NCBI RefSeq assembly: GCF_016863175.1
Contig: NZ_BOOJ01000010.1
Span: forward strand, 55,631 to 119,630
DNA: 64,000 bases
Direction: 5' to 3'
DNA from: Paraplanobispora siamensis
GTDB taxonomy: Bacteria; Actinomycetota; Actinomycetes; Streptosporangiales; Streptosporangiaceae
A program made the translations under genes and the position numbers. Shown here one piece after another: positions 8,807 through 16,826 of the stretch. The notes below the pieces were generated by a model. It made no database searches and was not told the origin of the DNA. It saw nothing but the letters and a program-made list of their open reading frames with translations. The first letter of the stretch is position 1. The number at the start of each line of letters is the position of its first letter.

Positions 8807-10066
8807 TCAGCCCGTCGCGGCAGGGTCGGCGACCTGGCCGACGAAGAGCGGGACCCGCGTCGGCAGGTGGACGATCGCGAAGGCGAACGGCCGGTCGGCG
8901 CGGACCTCGACCTCGGCGGGCGGCGGGGCCGAGACGGCGAAGGCCATGCCGGTGACCGCGGCGGCCTCGGTGCCCCACTCGTCCACGGTCACGTTCGCCC
9001 GGTGGACCGCCTGCTGCAGGAAGAGGCCGTCGGCGATGCCGGAGTAACCGGTGCTCTTGAGCCCGAGGCCCCCCAGCGACTCGGCCAGGTCCAGCCCGGT
9101 GGAGAAGTCCCAGCGGGGCATGACGACCCGCACCCTGGTCTTCTTCAGTCCTTCGGCCGTCTTGGCGAGCGCCTCGGGGGCGAGCCGGTCGCCGGGGGAG
9201 CCGCCCGCCTCCGGCAGCAGGATCCACATGGCCAGCCCGCTCTCGGCGTAGGGCAGTTCGACGGCCTGCCAGCCGGGCCCGCTCGCGTAGCGGAACTCGT
9301 TCTCCTGTCGCATCAGGGCCGTGCGCACCACCGTGCCGTCGGCCCGGGTGAAGCTCCCGTCCTCCTGCGGCGGGTCGGTGAACGGCAGGGCCCAGTCGGC
9401 CTTGAGATAGAGGGTGTTCGCGATGACCAGCTTCGTGCGCGGGTCGAGCCGGTCGAACACCCGCTTGATCCGTCCCGCGGTCTGCTCGTCGGCCCAGGCG
9501 TTGATCGCGCCGGCGGCGTCCCCGGTGAAGTCCACCTGACGCGCGCCCGTGCCGTACTTGGCGGCGAGCACGCGCAGGAACTCCTGCCTGACCGCCAGCC
9601 CGTCCTGGACGAACAGGGCGCCCCCGAGACTGACCACCGGCGGCTGCGGCTGGTCGTCCGGGTCCTGTGCGTCCCGCACCGCGTCCCGGTCGGGGACCGG
9701 CGGCGGCCCGTCGGTCGTGGTGATGACGCGGGAGAGCGTGTTGAACGCCGAGTGCGGTCCCTCCGAGGGGAAGCCGAAGACCTCGTCCAGCTCGGCCCCG
9801 GTCGCCGGGTCCGCGCCGGCCCTGGCCATGCCGTACGCGTAGGCGATGCTCAGCGGGGACAGCACCGTGTTGGTCCCGGGCTCGGCGACCGCGGTGAACA
9901 GCCTGTGGCCGAAGGCGGCCAGGGCGGGCTGCAGGTTGCTGACCGGAGCCCCGGCCGGGGTCTCCCGCCCGACCCCCTCGGCGGTGATCACGCGGGGTTC
10001 GGACACGCCGCATGCGGCGAGGGCGGCGACGGCCAGCAGGCCGAGAGCGAACGCGCGACGAGTCAT
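8807..10066 (-). CDS. Serpin family serine protease inhibitor, lipoprotein
   Basis: The 419-residue protein starts with a lipoprotein signal (hydrophobic stretch then LAAC, Cys19), so it should be lipid-anchored outside the membrane. The rest matches the serpin fold along its full usual length. The C-terminal hinge reads EWGTEAAAVTG, then a reactive loop, then the conserved RADRPFAFAI segment. Counting from hinge Glu as P17 puts P1 at a Ser in FAVSA, which suggests an elastase- or subtilisin-like target rather than a trypsin-like one. Inhibitory serpins trap proteases as a covalent complex. The ATG at 10066 follows GAAGGG. The gene is divergent from a MerR gene. Confidence 0.87.
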   Translation of the reverse strand: MTRRAFALGLLAVAALAACGVSEPRVITAEGVGRETPAGAPVSNLQPALAAFGHRLFTAVAEPGTNTVLSPLSIAYAYGMARAGADPATGAELDEVFGFPSEGPHSAFNTLSRVITTTDGPPPVPDRDAVRDAQDPDDQPQPPVVSLGGALFVQDGLAVRQEFLRVLAAKYGTGARQVDFTGDAAGAINAWADEQTAGRIKRVFDRLDPRTKLVIANTLYLKADWALPFTDPPQEDGSFTRADGTVVRTALMRQENEFRYASGPGWQAVELPYAESGLAMWILLPEAGGSPGDRLAPEALAKTAEGLKKTRVRVVMPRWDFSTGLDLAESLGGLGLKSTGYSGIADGLFLQQAVHRANVTVDEWGTEAAAVTGMAFAVSAPPPAEVEVRADRPFAFAIVHLPTRVPLFVGQVADPAATG

Positions 10067-10131
10067 GCCCTTCAAACGTCCGCCGGCGCCGTACGGTTCA
10101 CCGGCCGGTCCCGATCGTTTCCTCTCCAGGA

Positions 10132-10162
10132 TTGACCCCGGCCCCACCATGCAAGTTAATGT
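10132..10162 (+). promoter_or_regulatory. Possible MerR-type promoter, 19-bp spacer
   Basis: TTGACC (10132-10137) and TAATGT (10157-10162) are separated by 19 bp, just upstream of the MerR gene. Unlike the other two MerR promoters in the window, I see no clear palindrome in the spacer, so this is tentative. Confidence 0.35.
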
Positions 10163-10166
10163 GAAC

Positions 10167-10610
10167 ATGAAGTCGACCGCCGGAGAGCTGCTCTCCATCG
10201 GGGAACTGGCCGGCCGCCACGGCCTGGCCACGCACGTCCTGCGCCACTGGGAGGCGGTGGGCCTGCTCAGCCCGGCCCGCCAGGCCGGTGGGCGGCGCCG
10301 TTACGGCCCCGAGGACGAGGCCAGGGTCGCGCTGATCGTGCGGGCGAAGGAGACCGGGGCCTCGCTGGAGCAGATCCGCCTGCTGGTGACCGCGGGCGAC
10401 GGGGCGCGCAGGCGAGAGATCCTCACCGGGCACCTGGCCGTGCTGGCCGGGCGGATGGAGCGGCTCCGCGCGTCGATGGAGCTGATCGAGCACGTCCTGG
10501 AGTGCCCCAGGGAGGACTTCTTCACCTGCCCGCGGTTCCAGCGGATGCTGGCGGGGGAGGGGGCGGGCCGTCAGGAGGCGCCGCGCCCGCCGGGGCCCGC
10601 GTTCACGTAG
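10167..10610 (+). CDS. MerR family transcriptional regulator (short form)
   Basis: The 147-residue protein has a MerR HTH (LSIGELAGRHGL, THVLRHWEAVGLL, RRRYGPED) followed by a coiled coil and a short C-terminus with two Cys (ECPREDFFTCP) that could bind metal or sense redox state; that is inference. ATG 10167 is preferred because a promoter-like -10 lies at 10157-10162, which would make the mRNA nearly leaderless; ATG 10149 is an in-frame alternative. The 3' end overlaps the convergent TetR gene by 40 bp. Confidence 0.8.
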   Translation: MKSTAGELLSIGELAGRHGLATHVLRHWEAVGLLSPARQAGGRRRYGPEDEARVALIVRAKETGASLEQIRLLVTAGDGARRREILTGHLAVLAGRMERLRASMELIEHVLECPREDFFTCPRFQRMLAGEGAGRQEAPRPPGPAFT

Positions 10611-11383
10611 GCCTCGATGCCGTCCAGCACCCGCTGCAGGCCGAACTCGAAGCCGTCGCCGTCCGACGGGTCCCCGCCGCTCACATCGGCGAACACGCCC
10701 GCGTCGGCGATGCGCCGGAGCGTCGCGAAGCGCCCGTCGTCCAGCAGGCGCATCATGAACGGCTCCTGCGCCTGCCAGAACTGCTCGTCGCTGACGCCGG
10801 TCTGCTGCGCGGCCCTGCCCGCCTCCACGATGATGCGGGCGGTGCCGGTCACGTAGCCGTCGACGAGAGTGATCATCTTCATCATCTCGAACTCGTCCAG
10901 GCCGATGCCGTCGAGCACGCGCAGGGCGATCTCCAGGCCCTTGATCGAGCTGGGGCCCAGCACCGGCCGGGCCTGGGAGACCTGCAGGATCCACGGGTGG
11001 CGCAGGTGCAGCGCCCACGCCCCCCGGGCGATCTTCTCCAGCCCGGCCCGCCAGCCCTTCTCCCGCAGGGCCTCGGCCTCCTGCTCCGGGGTCTTGTCCG
11101 GTTCGAGGTCCTCGCCGTACGCCGCGTCGAGCATGAGGTCGACGAGCTCGTTCTTGCCCGGCACGTAGCGGTAGAGCGACATGGTGCCGACGCCGAGCTC
11201 GGTGGCGATGCGGCGCATCGACAGCGCGGCAAGCCCCTCGGCGTCGGCGACCTGGATCGCGGCCTGGACGATCCGCTCCACGCTGAGGCCGGGCTTGGGT
11301 CCGCGGGTGGGTTTCTCCCTGCCGCCCCACATCACCTTGAGGCTGAACGTCAGGTCGCCGCCACCGCTGTATTCCGTCGACAT
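10571..11383 (-). CDS. TetR/AcrR family regulator (TetR_C type)
   Basis: The 270-residue protein has an N-terminal TetR HTH (RIATELGVGTMSLYRYV, about residues 50-70) and a long C-terminal ligand domain of the tetracycline-repressor type. It is divergent from a DrrAB-type ABC exporter and almost certainly represses it. Overlapping inverted repeats lie between them. TATGAT on the minus strand (11398-11393) lies about 10 nt before the ATG, which fits a very short leader. The inducing drug is unknown. Confidence 0.88.
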   Translation of the reverse strand: MSTEYSGGGDLTFSLKVMWGGREKPTRGPKPGLSVERIVQAAIQVADAEGLAALSMRRIATELGVGTMSLYRYVPGKNELVDLMLDAAYGEDLEPDKTPEQEAEALREKGWRAGLEKIARGAWALHLRHPWILQVSQARPVLGPSSIKGLEIALRVLDGIGLDEFEMMKMITLVDGYVTGTARIIVEAGRAAQQTGVSDEQFWQAQEPFMMRLLDDGRFATLRRIADAGVFADVSGGDPSDGDGFEFGLQRVLDGIEAYVNAGPGGRGAS

Positions 11384-11402
11384 ATTGCGTTCATCATAAA
11401 AC

Positions 11403-11431
11403 TGCGTAGTCTGTACGCATAACTTCGTACA
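11403..11431. promoter_or_regulatory. Overlapping inverted repeats, likely TetR operator
   Basis: TGCGTA-N5-TACGCA (11403-11419) overlaps TGTACG-N8-CGTACA (11412-11431) in the 72-bp gap between the divergent TetR and DrrA genes. Two nested dyads would allow two dimers to bind. The operator role is inferred from position. Confidence 0.55.
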
Positions 11432-11455
11432 CCGTACCCAGTAAGGGGGCCGAAG

Positions 11456-12421
11456 GTGACTCCGAACGGATCGGCGATCGTCGCCGAGGGACTTCGGAAG
11501 GAGTACAAGCAGACCAAGGCGCTGGACGGATTCGACCTGACCGTCCGCGAAGGCGCGGTCTGCGGGCTGCTCGGCCCCAACGGGGCCGGCAAGACCACGG
11601 CGGTGCGGATCCTGGCCACGCTGCTGGAGTTCGACGGGGGCCGCGCCGAGGTCGCCGGGTTCGACGTCGTACGGCAGGCGGCCGAGGTGCGCTACCGGAT
11701 CGGGGTGATCGGGCAGAGCCCGGCGGTCGACGAGATCCTCAGCGGCCGGCAGAACCTGGAGATGTTCGGGCGGCTCTACCATCTCGGCGGGGCCGAGGCC
11801 CGCCGCCGCGCGGACGCGTTGCTGGAGCGGTTCGGGCTGGCCGAGACGGGCGGGAAATCCGTCAAGCACTACTCCGGCGGCATGCGCCGCAGGCTCGACC
11901 TGGCGGCCGGCCTGATCATGGCGCCGCAGGTGCTCTTCCTCGACGAGCCGACCACGGGCCTGGACCCGCGCGGCCGCGTCGAGGTCTGGGAGGCGATCCG
12001 CTCGCTGGTCGAAGGCGGCACCACGGTGCTGCTGACCACCCAGTACCTGGAGGAGGCCGACCGGCTCGCCGACCAGATCGCGGTGATCGAGAGCGGCCGG
12101 GTCATCGCCGAGGGGTCGCCGGAGCGGCTCAAGTCCACGATCGGAGGCGACCAGCTCGACGTGGTGGTCGCCGACGGCGGCGAACTGGCCGCGGCCGTCG
12201 CGATCGTCGCGCGCGTCTGCGGGGCCGAGCCCGACGTCGGGCACGACGCCCGCCGGGTCAGCGCCCCGGTGCGGCACCGCGTCACCACGCTCACCGAGGC
12301 GGTCCGCGCCCTCGACGACGCCGGCGTCACGGTGGAGGACATCGCCCTGCGGCGGCCGACCCTGGACGAGGTGTTCATGCGGCTGACCGGGCACCGGGCG
12401 GAACAGGAGGCGAACGCATGA
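11456..12421 (+). CDS. ABC exporter ATP-binding protein, DrrA family
   Basis: The 321-residue protein has Walker A GPNGAGKTT (residues 40-48), signature YSGGMRRRLDLA and Walker B LFLDEPTTGLDP. It has the C-terminal extension found in daunorubicin-resistance type ATPases, with the tail ending in RRPTLDEVFMRLTG. It energises export of a drug or metabolite with the permease encoded next. The GTG start at 11456 follows AAGGGGG. The gene overlaps the permease start by 4 nt (ATGA), so translation is coupled. Confidence 0.9.
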   Translation: MTPNGSAIVAEGLRKEYKQTKALDGFDLTVREGAVCGLLGPNGAGKTTAVRILATLLEFDGGRAEVAGFDVVRQAAEVRYRIGVIGQSPAVDEILSGRQNLEMFGRLYHLGGAEARRRADALLERFGLAETGGKSVKHYSGGMRRRLDLAAGLIMAPQVLFLDEPTTGLDPRGRVEVWEAIRSLVEGGTTVLLTTQYLEEADRLADQIAVIESGRVIAEGSPERLKSTIGGDQLDVVVADGGELAAAVAIVARVCGAEPDVGHDARRVSAPVRHRVTTLTEAVRALDDAGVTVEDIALRRPTLDEVFMRLTGHRAEQEANA

Positions 12422-13293
12422 CATCGACCACCTCGTCCAGGACGACGGCCGCCGGGGGGCCGCCCGGCGGCCCCCTGCCCGGGACGCTCACGATCTCCCC
12501 GCTGTCGCGGGTCCGGTGGGCGGTCTCCGACAGCTGGACCGTCACCCGCCGCTATCTGATCCACTGGGTGCGCGAGCCCTCCTACATCGTGTGGGGGCTG
12601 ATGTACCCGATGGTCTCGGTGCTGCTGTTCGGCTACGTGTTCGGCAGCGCCATGGTCGTGCCGGGCGGCGGGGACTACCGCGAGTTCCTGCTGCCGGGCA
12701 TGTTCGGCATGACCATGATGTTCGGCATCGGCAACACGATGATGGCCGTCACCACCGACGCCGCCAAGGGCATCGCCGACCGGTTCCGGGCGATGCCGAT
12801 GGCCCGGTCGGGAGTGGTGGTCGGGCGGAGCGGAGCCGACATGCTCAACTCCGTCATGGACCTCGTCGTGCTGATCGGCTGCGGCTTCGTCGTGGGCTGG
12901 CGGGCGCACGGGAGCCTGGCCGAGACGCTGGCCGGGATCGGCCTGCTGCTGTTGCTCAGGTTCGCGTTCATCTGGGTCGGCATCTACATGGGGCTGATCG
13001 CCAAGAGCCCGGAGACGGCGGGCAACCTCTACGCGCTGCTGTTCCCGCTCACGATGATCTCCAACGCCTTCGTGGCGCCGGAGATGATGCCGGGCTGGCT
13101 GGGCACCATCGCCGCGTGGAACCCCCTGTCCTCCACGGTGGCGGCGACCCGCGAGCTGTTCGGCAACCCCGGCATGGGCGGCGACTCCTGGATCGCCCAG
13201 AACGCGATGCTCATGGCCGTGGTCTGGCCCCTGGTGATCGTCGCGGTGTTCCTGCCGCTCTCCGTGCGCCGTTACCGCCTGTCGCGGCGCTGA
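12418..13293 (+). CDS. ABC exporter permease, DrrB / ABC-2 family
   Basis: The 291-residue membrane protein has about six hydrophobic segments and the ABC-2 pattern: VREPSYIVWGLMYP, then FLLPGMFGM, then PETAGNLYALLFPLTMISNAFV and TIAAWNPLSS. It forms the membrane part of the exporter with the preceding ATPase. The first 35 residues are Thr/Ser/Gly/Pro-rich and cytosolic. Control is probably by the divergent TetR protein. Confidence 0.88.
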   Translation: MTSTTSSRTTAAGGPPGGPLPGTLTISPLSRVRWAVSDSWTVTRRYLIHWVREPSYIVWGLMYPMVSVLLFGYVFGSAMVVPGGGDYREFLLPGMFGMTMMFGIGNTMMAVTTDAAKGIADRFRAMPMARSGVVVGRSGADMLNSVMDLVVLIGCGFVVGWRAHGSLAETLAGIGLLLLLRFAFIWVGIYMGLIAKSPETAGNLYALLFPLTMISNAFVAPEMMPGWLGTIAAWNPLSSTVAATRELFGNPGMGGDSWIAQNAMLMAVVWPLVIVAVFLPLSVRRYRLSRR

Positions 13294-13400
13294 CCGGACC
13301 TTCCGGTGCGGCGCTGACCGGCGAGGACTCCCGGCCCGCCGCCGACTATCACGCCGATCCGCGGGTAGCTGGTGGCGGGCACGAGGAGAGGCGGAAGTGC

Positions 13401-15035
13401 ATGGGGATCAGGGGCAGGTTCGGGTCGCGGGCCGGGCGGCTGCGCGCCAAGGCCCGCGAGGTGTTCGGCTGGCGCGAACTGCGGCCCGGGCAGGTGGAGG
13501 CCATGACCCACCTGATGAAGGGCGGGGACGCCCTGGTGGTCATGCCGACCGGGGCCGGGAAGTCGGCCGTCTACCAGGTGCCCGCCCTGCTGCTCGACGG
13601 TCCGACGGTGGTCGTCTCCCCGCTCATCGCCCTGCAGCGCGACCAGGTCGCGGGGCTGGTGGAGGCCGACGCGGGCGGGGCGGTGGCGATCAACTCCGCC
13701 CAGTCCGGCGGGGAGGAGCTGCTGGAGGGGGTGCGGGCGGGCCGTACCGAGTTCGTGTTCCTGGCCCCCGAGCAGCTGGCCAAGCCCGAGACGGTGGAGC
13801 GGCTGCGCGCCGCCCGCCCCTCGCTGGTGGCCATCGACGAGGCGCACTGCGTGTCGGCCTGGGGCCACGACTTCCGCCCCGACTATCTGCGGCTCGGCCA
13901 GGTCATCGAGCGGCTGGGCCACCCGCCGGTGGTGGCGCTGACCGCCACGGCGACCCCGGCGGTGCGCGAGGAGATCATCGCCTCCCTGGGGCTGCGGGAC
14001 GTCCGGCAGGTCGTGCGCGGGTTCGACCGGCCCAACCTGGAGCTGTCGGTACGCCGCTTCGTCTCCGACGACGACCTGCGGCGGGAGCTGGTGCGCGAGG
14101 CCGCCGACCGGTCCGGGACGGGCCTGGTCTACGTCGCCACCCGCCGGGCCACCGAGGAGTACGCCGCCGAGCTGCGCGAGGCGGGCCGCCGGGCGGAGCC
14201 GTACCACGCGGGGATGAAGGCGGCCGACCGTCACCGCGTCCACGAGATGTTCCGCGACGACGAGCTGGACGTCGTCGTGGCGACCTCGGCGTTCGGCATG
14301 GGCATCGACAAGCCCGACGTGCGCTTCGTCCTGCACGCCGCGCCGCCGGAGTCGCCGGACTCCTACTACCAGGAGATCGGCCGGGCCGGCAGGGACGGGG
14401 AGCCGGCCGCCGCGGTGCTGTTCTACCGGTCCGAGGACCTGGGGCTGCGACGGTTCTTCGCCGCGGGGCGGGCCGACGAGGAGCTGATGCTGCGGATCGC
14501 GACGCTGGTCGGCGAGCACGGCGGCACCGTCCCCGTCCGGGAGCTGCGCGAGTTGCTCGGCGTCAGCGCCACCCGCCTGACCCGCGCGGTGAACCTCCTG
14601 GAACGCGCGGGCGCCGTCGAGGTCACCGCCAAGGGCGACCTGCGCCGGTCCTCCGGCGGGCCCGATCCCGAGCGCGCCGTCGAGCGGGCCGTGGAGCTGG
14701 AGGACAACCGCCGTCGCATCGACGAGTCGCGCATCGAGATGATGCGCGCCTACGCCGAGACCACCGGGTGTCGGCGCCGCTTCCTGCTGGAGTACTTCGG
14801 CGAGCCGTACGAGCGGCTCTGCGGCACCTGCGACACCTGCCGGGCGGGCGAGGCCGAGGCGCCCGAGAGCGAGGGCCCCTTCGAGATGCACGCCCGGGTA
14901 CGGCACAGCGCCTGGGGGCCGGGGACGGTGATGAGCAGGGAGTCCGACCGGGTCACGGTGCTGTTCGACGAGGTCGGCTACAAGACGCTCCTGCTGGAGG
15001 CCGTCGAGCGCGAGAACCTGCTGGTGGCCGGCTGA
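13401..15035 (+). CDS. recQ: RecQ-type ATP-dependent DNA helicase
   Basis: The 544-residue protein has helicase motifs in order: Walker A PTGAGKS (residues 49-55), DEAH (146-149), AWGHDFRPDY, FGMGIDKPDVRFV and QEIGRAGRDG. A zinc cluster follows (Cys457, Cys474, Cys477, Cys480). There is no HRDC domain; instead the C-terminal 50 residues form a DUF3553-like module (RHSAWGPGTVM, VTVLFDEVGYKTLL). RecQ unwinds 3'-tailed DNA in recombination and repair. The ATG at 13401 follows a purine-rich GAGGAGAGGCGGAAG stretch. Confidence 0.9.
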   Translation: MGIRGRFGSRAGRLRAKAREVFGWRELRPGQVEAMTHLMKGGDALVVMPTGAGKSAVYQVPALLLDGPTVVVSPLIALQRDQVAGLVEADAGGAVAINSAQSGGEELLEGVRAGRTEFVFLAPEQLAKPETVERLRAARPSLVAIDEAHCVSAWGHDFRPDYLRLGQVIERLGHPPVVALTATATPAVREEIIASLGLRDVRQVVRGFDRPNLELSVRRFVSDDDLRRELVREAADRSGTGLVYVATRRATEEYAAELREAGRRAEPYHAGMKAADRHRVHEMFRDDELDVVVATSAFGMGIDKPDVRFVLHAAPPESPDSYYQEIGRAGRDGEPAAAVLFYRSEDLGLRRFFAAGRADEELMLRIATLVGEHGGTVPVRELRELLGVSATRLTRAVNLLERAGAVEVTAKGDLRRSSGGPDPERAVERAVELEDNRRRIDESRIEMMRAYAETTGCRRRFLLEYFGEPYERLCGTCDTCRAGEAEAPESEGPFEMHARVRHSAWGPGTVMSRESDRVTVLFDEVGYKTLLLEAVERENLLVAG

Positions 15036-15042
15036 GCCCGCC

Positions 15043-15074
15043 CCGCCGCAGGGTCGTTCCGCCGCAGGGTCGTT
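15043..15074 (+). repeat. 16-bp perfect tandem duplication
   Basis: CCGCCGCAGGGTCGTT occurs twice head to tail (15043-15058 and 15059-15074), directly after recQ and between convergent genes. It is non-coding. Confidence 0.7.
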
Positions 15075-15126
15075 CCGCGGTACGGCGACTGCGGGGGCGG
15101 TCCCGCGGGCCGGGCGCCGGGGCGGG

Positions 15127-15750
15127 TCAGGCCTCGCGCTCCACGCCGGCGGCGAGGTCCGGGCCGCCGGGATCACGCTCCCCGTTGAGGGCGTGCGTCA
15201 CCCACTCCAGCGACCCGGTGCGCAGCACCTCCTCCGCCAGGCGCTTGGCGGTCTCCGTGGTCAGCTGGGCCAGGGAGCTGTCGATCCACGGCTGGACGTT
15301 GTGGTTGCCCTGCTCGCGGTACTCGACGGCCTGGATCAGGCACTCCAGCTTGTCGGCGTCGCGGGCGCAGACGGCCTCGCGGCTGGCCCTGGCCTCGTAC
15401 TCCCGCACCGCGCCGCCCACCATGTCCGCCACGACCCCCGGCAGGCCGCGCGTCTGGTCGGCGGTGACCTGCTCGTTCGGCGCCGCCGTCAGATAGCGCT
15501 TGCCGAGGTAGGGGATGTCGGTGATGCGCGTCTCCTGGGTGTCGTGGAACAGGCTCATGAACGCCGCGCGCTCCGGGTCACCGCCCTCCAGAGCGGCGAT
15601 CACGCTCGCGATGACCGCCGTCCGGAACGAGTGGTCGGCGACGCTCTCCGGATCGCGCACCCCGGCGACCAGCCAGCCGGTGCGCCGATAGCGTTTGAGC
15701 AGACCCATCTCGTAGAGCAGTCCGGCCAGGCCCGTCAGTTCCTCCGCCAC
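15127..15750 (-). CDS. HD-domain phosphohydrolase (YfbR/HDDC2-like 5'-nucleotidase family)
   Basis: The 207-residue protein has metal-binding motifs of the HD superfamily: ESVADHSFR (His40) and FHDTQETRITDIPY (His69, Asp70), then RDADKLECLIQAVEY. This arrangement is that of HD-domain 5'-deoxynucleotidases, which hydrolyse dNMPs with divalent metal, although actinobacterial members are mostly untested. The GTG at 15750 is chosen because GGGGG lies 7 nt upstream; the frame stays open further 5' but reads into the divergent MerR promoter. Confidence 0.82.
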   Translation of the reverse strand: MAEELTGLAGLLYEMGLLKRYRRTGWLVAGVRDPESVADHSFRTAVIASVIAALEGGDPERAAFMSLFHDTQETRITDIPYLGKRYLTAAPNEQVTADQTRGLPGVVADMVGGAVREYEARASREAVCARDADKLECLIQAVEYREQGNHNVQPWIDSSLAQLTTETAKRLAEEVLRTGSLEWVTHALNGERDPGGPDLAAGVEREA

Positions 15751-15818
15751 GGAAAGTCCCCCTTTTCCTTCTGGATCGGTCCCTAGAGCGTAGATAACGC
15801 TTCCCCGTGAATGGGGGC

Positions 15819-15849
15819 TTGAGCTTCCAGCCGCTGGAAGGCCCACACT
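15819..15849 (+). promoter_or_regulatory. MerR-type promoter with perfect palindrome in a 19-bp spacer
   Basis: TTGAGC (15819-15824) and CACACT (15844-15849) are 19 bp apart. The palindrome CTTCCAGCCGCTGGAAG (15824-15840; 7-bp arms, 3-nt centre) fills the spacer. The predicted transcription start coincides with the ATG at 15857, so the MerR mRNA would be leaderless. Confidence 0.65.
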
Positions 15850-15856
15850 CGGCTGT

Positions 15857-16795
15857 ATGAGCGACGGCTGTATGGACGACGGCGGCCCGGAGGCGTTCAC
15901 CATCGGGGAGCTCTCCGCGCGCACCGGGACGCCGGTGCGCACCATCCGCTACTGGTCCGACATCGGCGCGCTCCCTCCGGCGGGCCGCAGCGAGGGCGGC
16001 TACCGCCTCTACGACGCCGGGTCCGTCGCCCGGCTCGAACTGGTCCGCACGCTGCGGGAGCTGGGGCTCGGCCTGCGGGACGTGCGCCGGGTGCTGGAGC
16101 GGGAGACCACGGTCGCGGCCGTCGCGGCCGTCCACATCAAGGCGCTGGACGCGCAGATCCGCACGCTGCGGCTACGGCGCGCGGTGCTCGGCACCGTGGT
16201 CAGGCGGCAGTGCGGCACGGAGGAGATGAAACTGTTGAACGATCTGGCACGCCTGTCGGCCGAGGAGCGCCGGCGGATCATCGAGGGGTTCGTGGCCGAG
16301 GTCTTCGGCGGCGTGGACGCCGATCCGGACATCGGGCAGCGGATGAACCACACCGCCGTGGACCTGCCCGACGATCCCACCCCCGAGCAGGTCGACGCCT
16401 GGGTGGAGCTGGCCGGGCTGGTACGGGATCCGGGCTTCCGGCGGCGGATGCGCGAGATGGTGGAGCACAACGCCCGGGGACGCGCCGGGGAGGGGCCGCA
16501 GCGGGAGTCCGGTGCGTCCATGTGGTTCGCCAAGAAGGTCGTCCGGCTGGTGGGCGAGGCGCGGGAGCGCGGCGTGGCCCCGGACTCGCCCGAGGCCGCC
16601 GACGTCCTCGACCGGCTGATGGGCGACATGGACGAGGCCGGGCGGGCCGCCGTGCTGCGGCGGCTGGAGACGGGGCTGTACGGCGAGGCCGAGCGCTACC
16701 GCCGCCTGATGGCCCTCGTCAACGGCCGCCCGCCCAAGCCGTCCCACGGCGAGGACTTCGCCTGGCTGGCGGCCGCCCTGCGCGCCGCCGGGTGA
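15857..16795 (+). CDS. MerR family regulator with long C-terminal domain
   Basis: The 312-residue protein has an N-terminal MerR HTH (FTIGELSARTG, RTIRYWSDIGALPP, GYRLYDAGSVARL) and a helical C-terminal half of about 200 residues. That half has ERRRIIEGFVAEVFGG and a pattern shared with actinobacterial MerR proteins of unknown ligand. The promoter upstream has the MerR architecture, so autoregulation is likely; the divergent HD hydrolase may also be a target. ATG 15872 is an alternative start. Confidence 0.85.
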   Translation: MSDGCMDDGGPEAFTIGELSARTGTPVRTIRYWSDIGALPPAGRSEGGYRLYDAGSVARLELVRTLRELGLGLRDVRRVLERETTVAAVAAVHIKALDAQIRTLRLRRAVLGTVVRRQCGTEEMKLLNDLARLSAEERRRIIEGFVAEVFGGVDADPDIGQRMNHTAVDLPDDPTPEQVDAWVELAGLVRDPGFRRRMREMVEHNARGRAGEGPQRESGASMWFAKKVVRLVGEARERGVAPDSPEAADVLDRLMGDMDEAGRAAVLRRLETGLYGEAERYRRLMALVNGRPPKPSHGEDFAWLAAALRAAG

Positions 16796-16826
16796 GGGGC
16801 GCCGTGTCCCGGGCGCGGGCCGTGTT

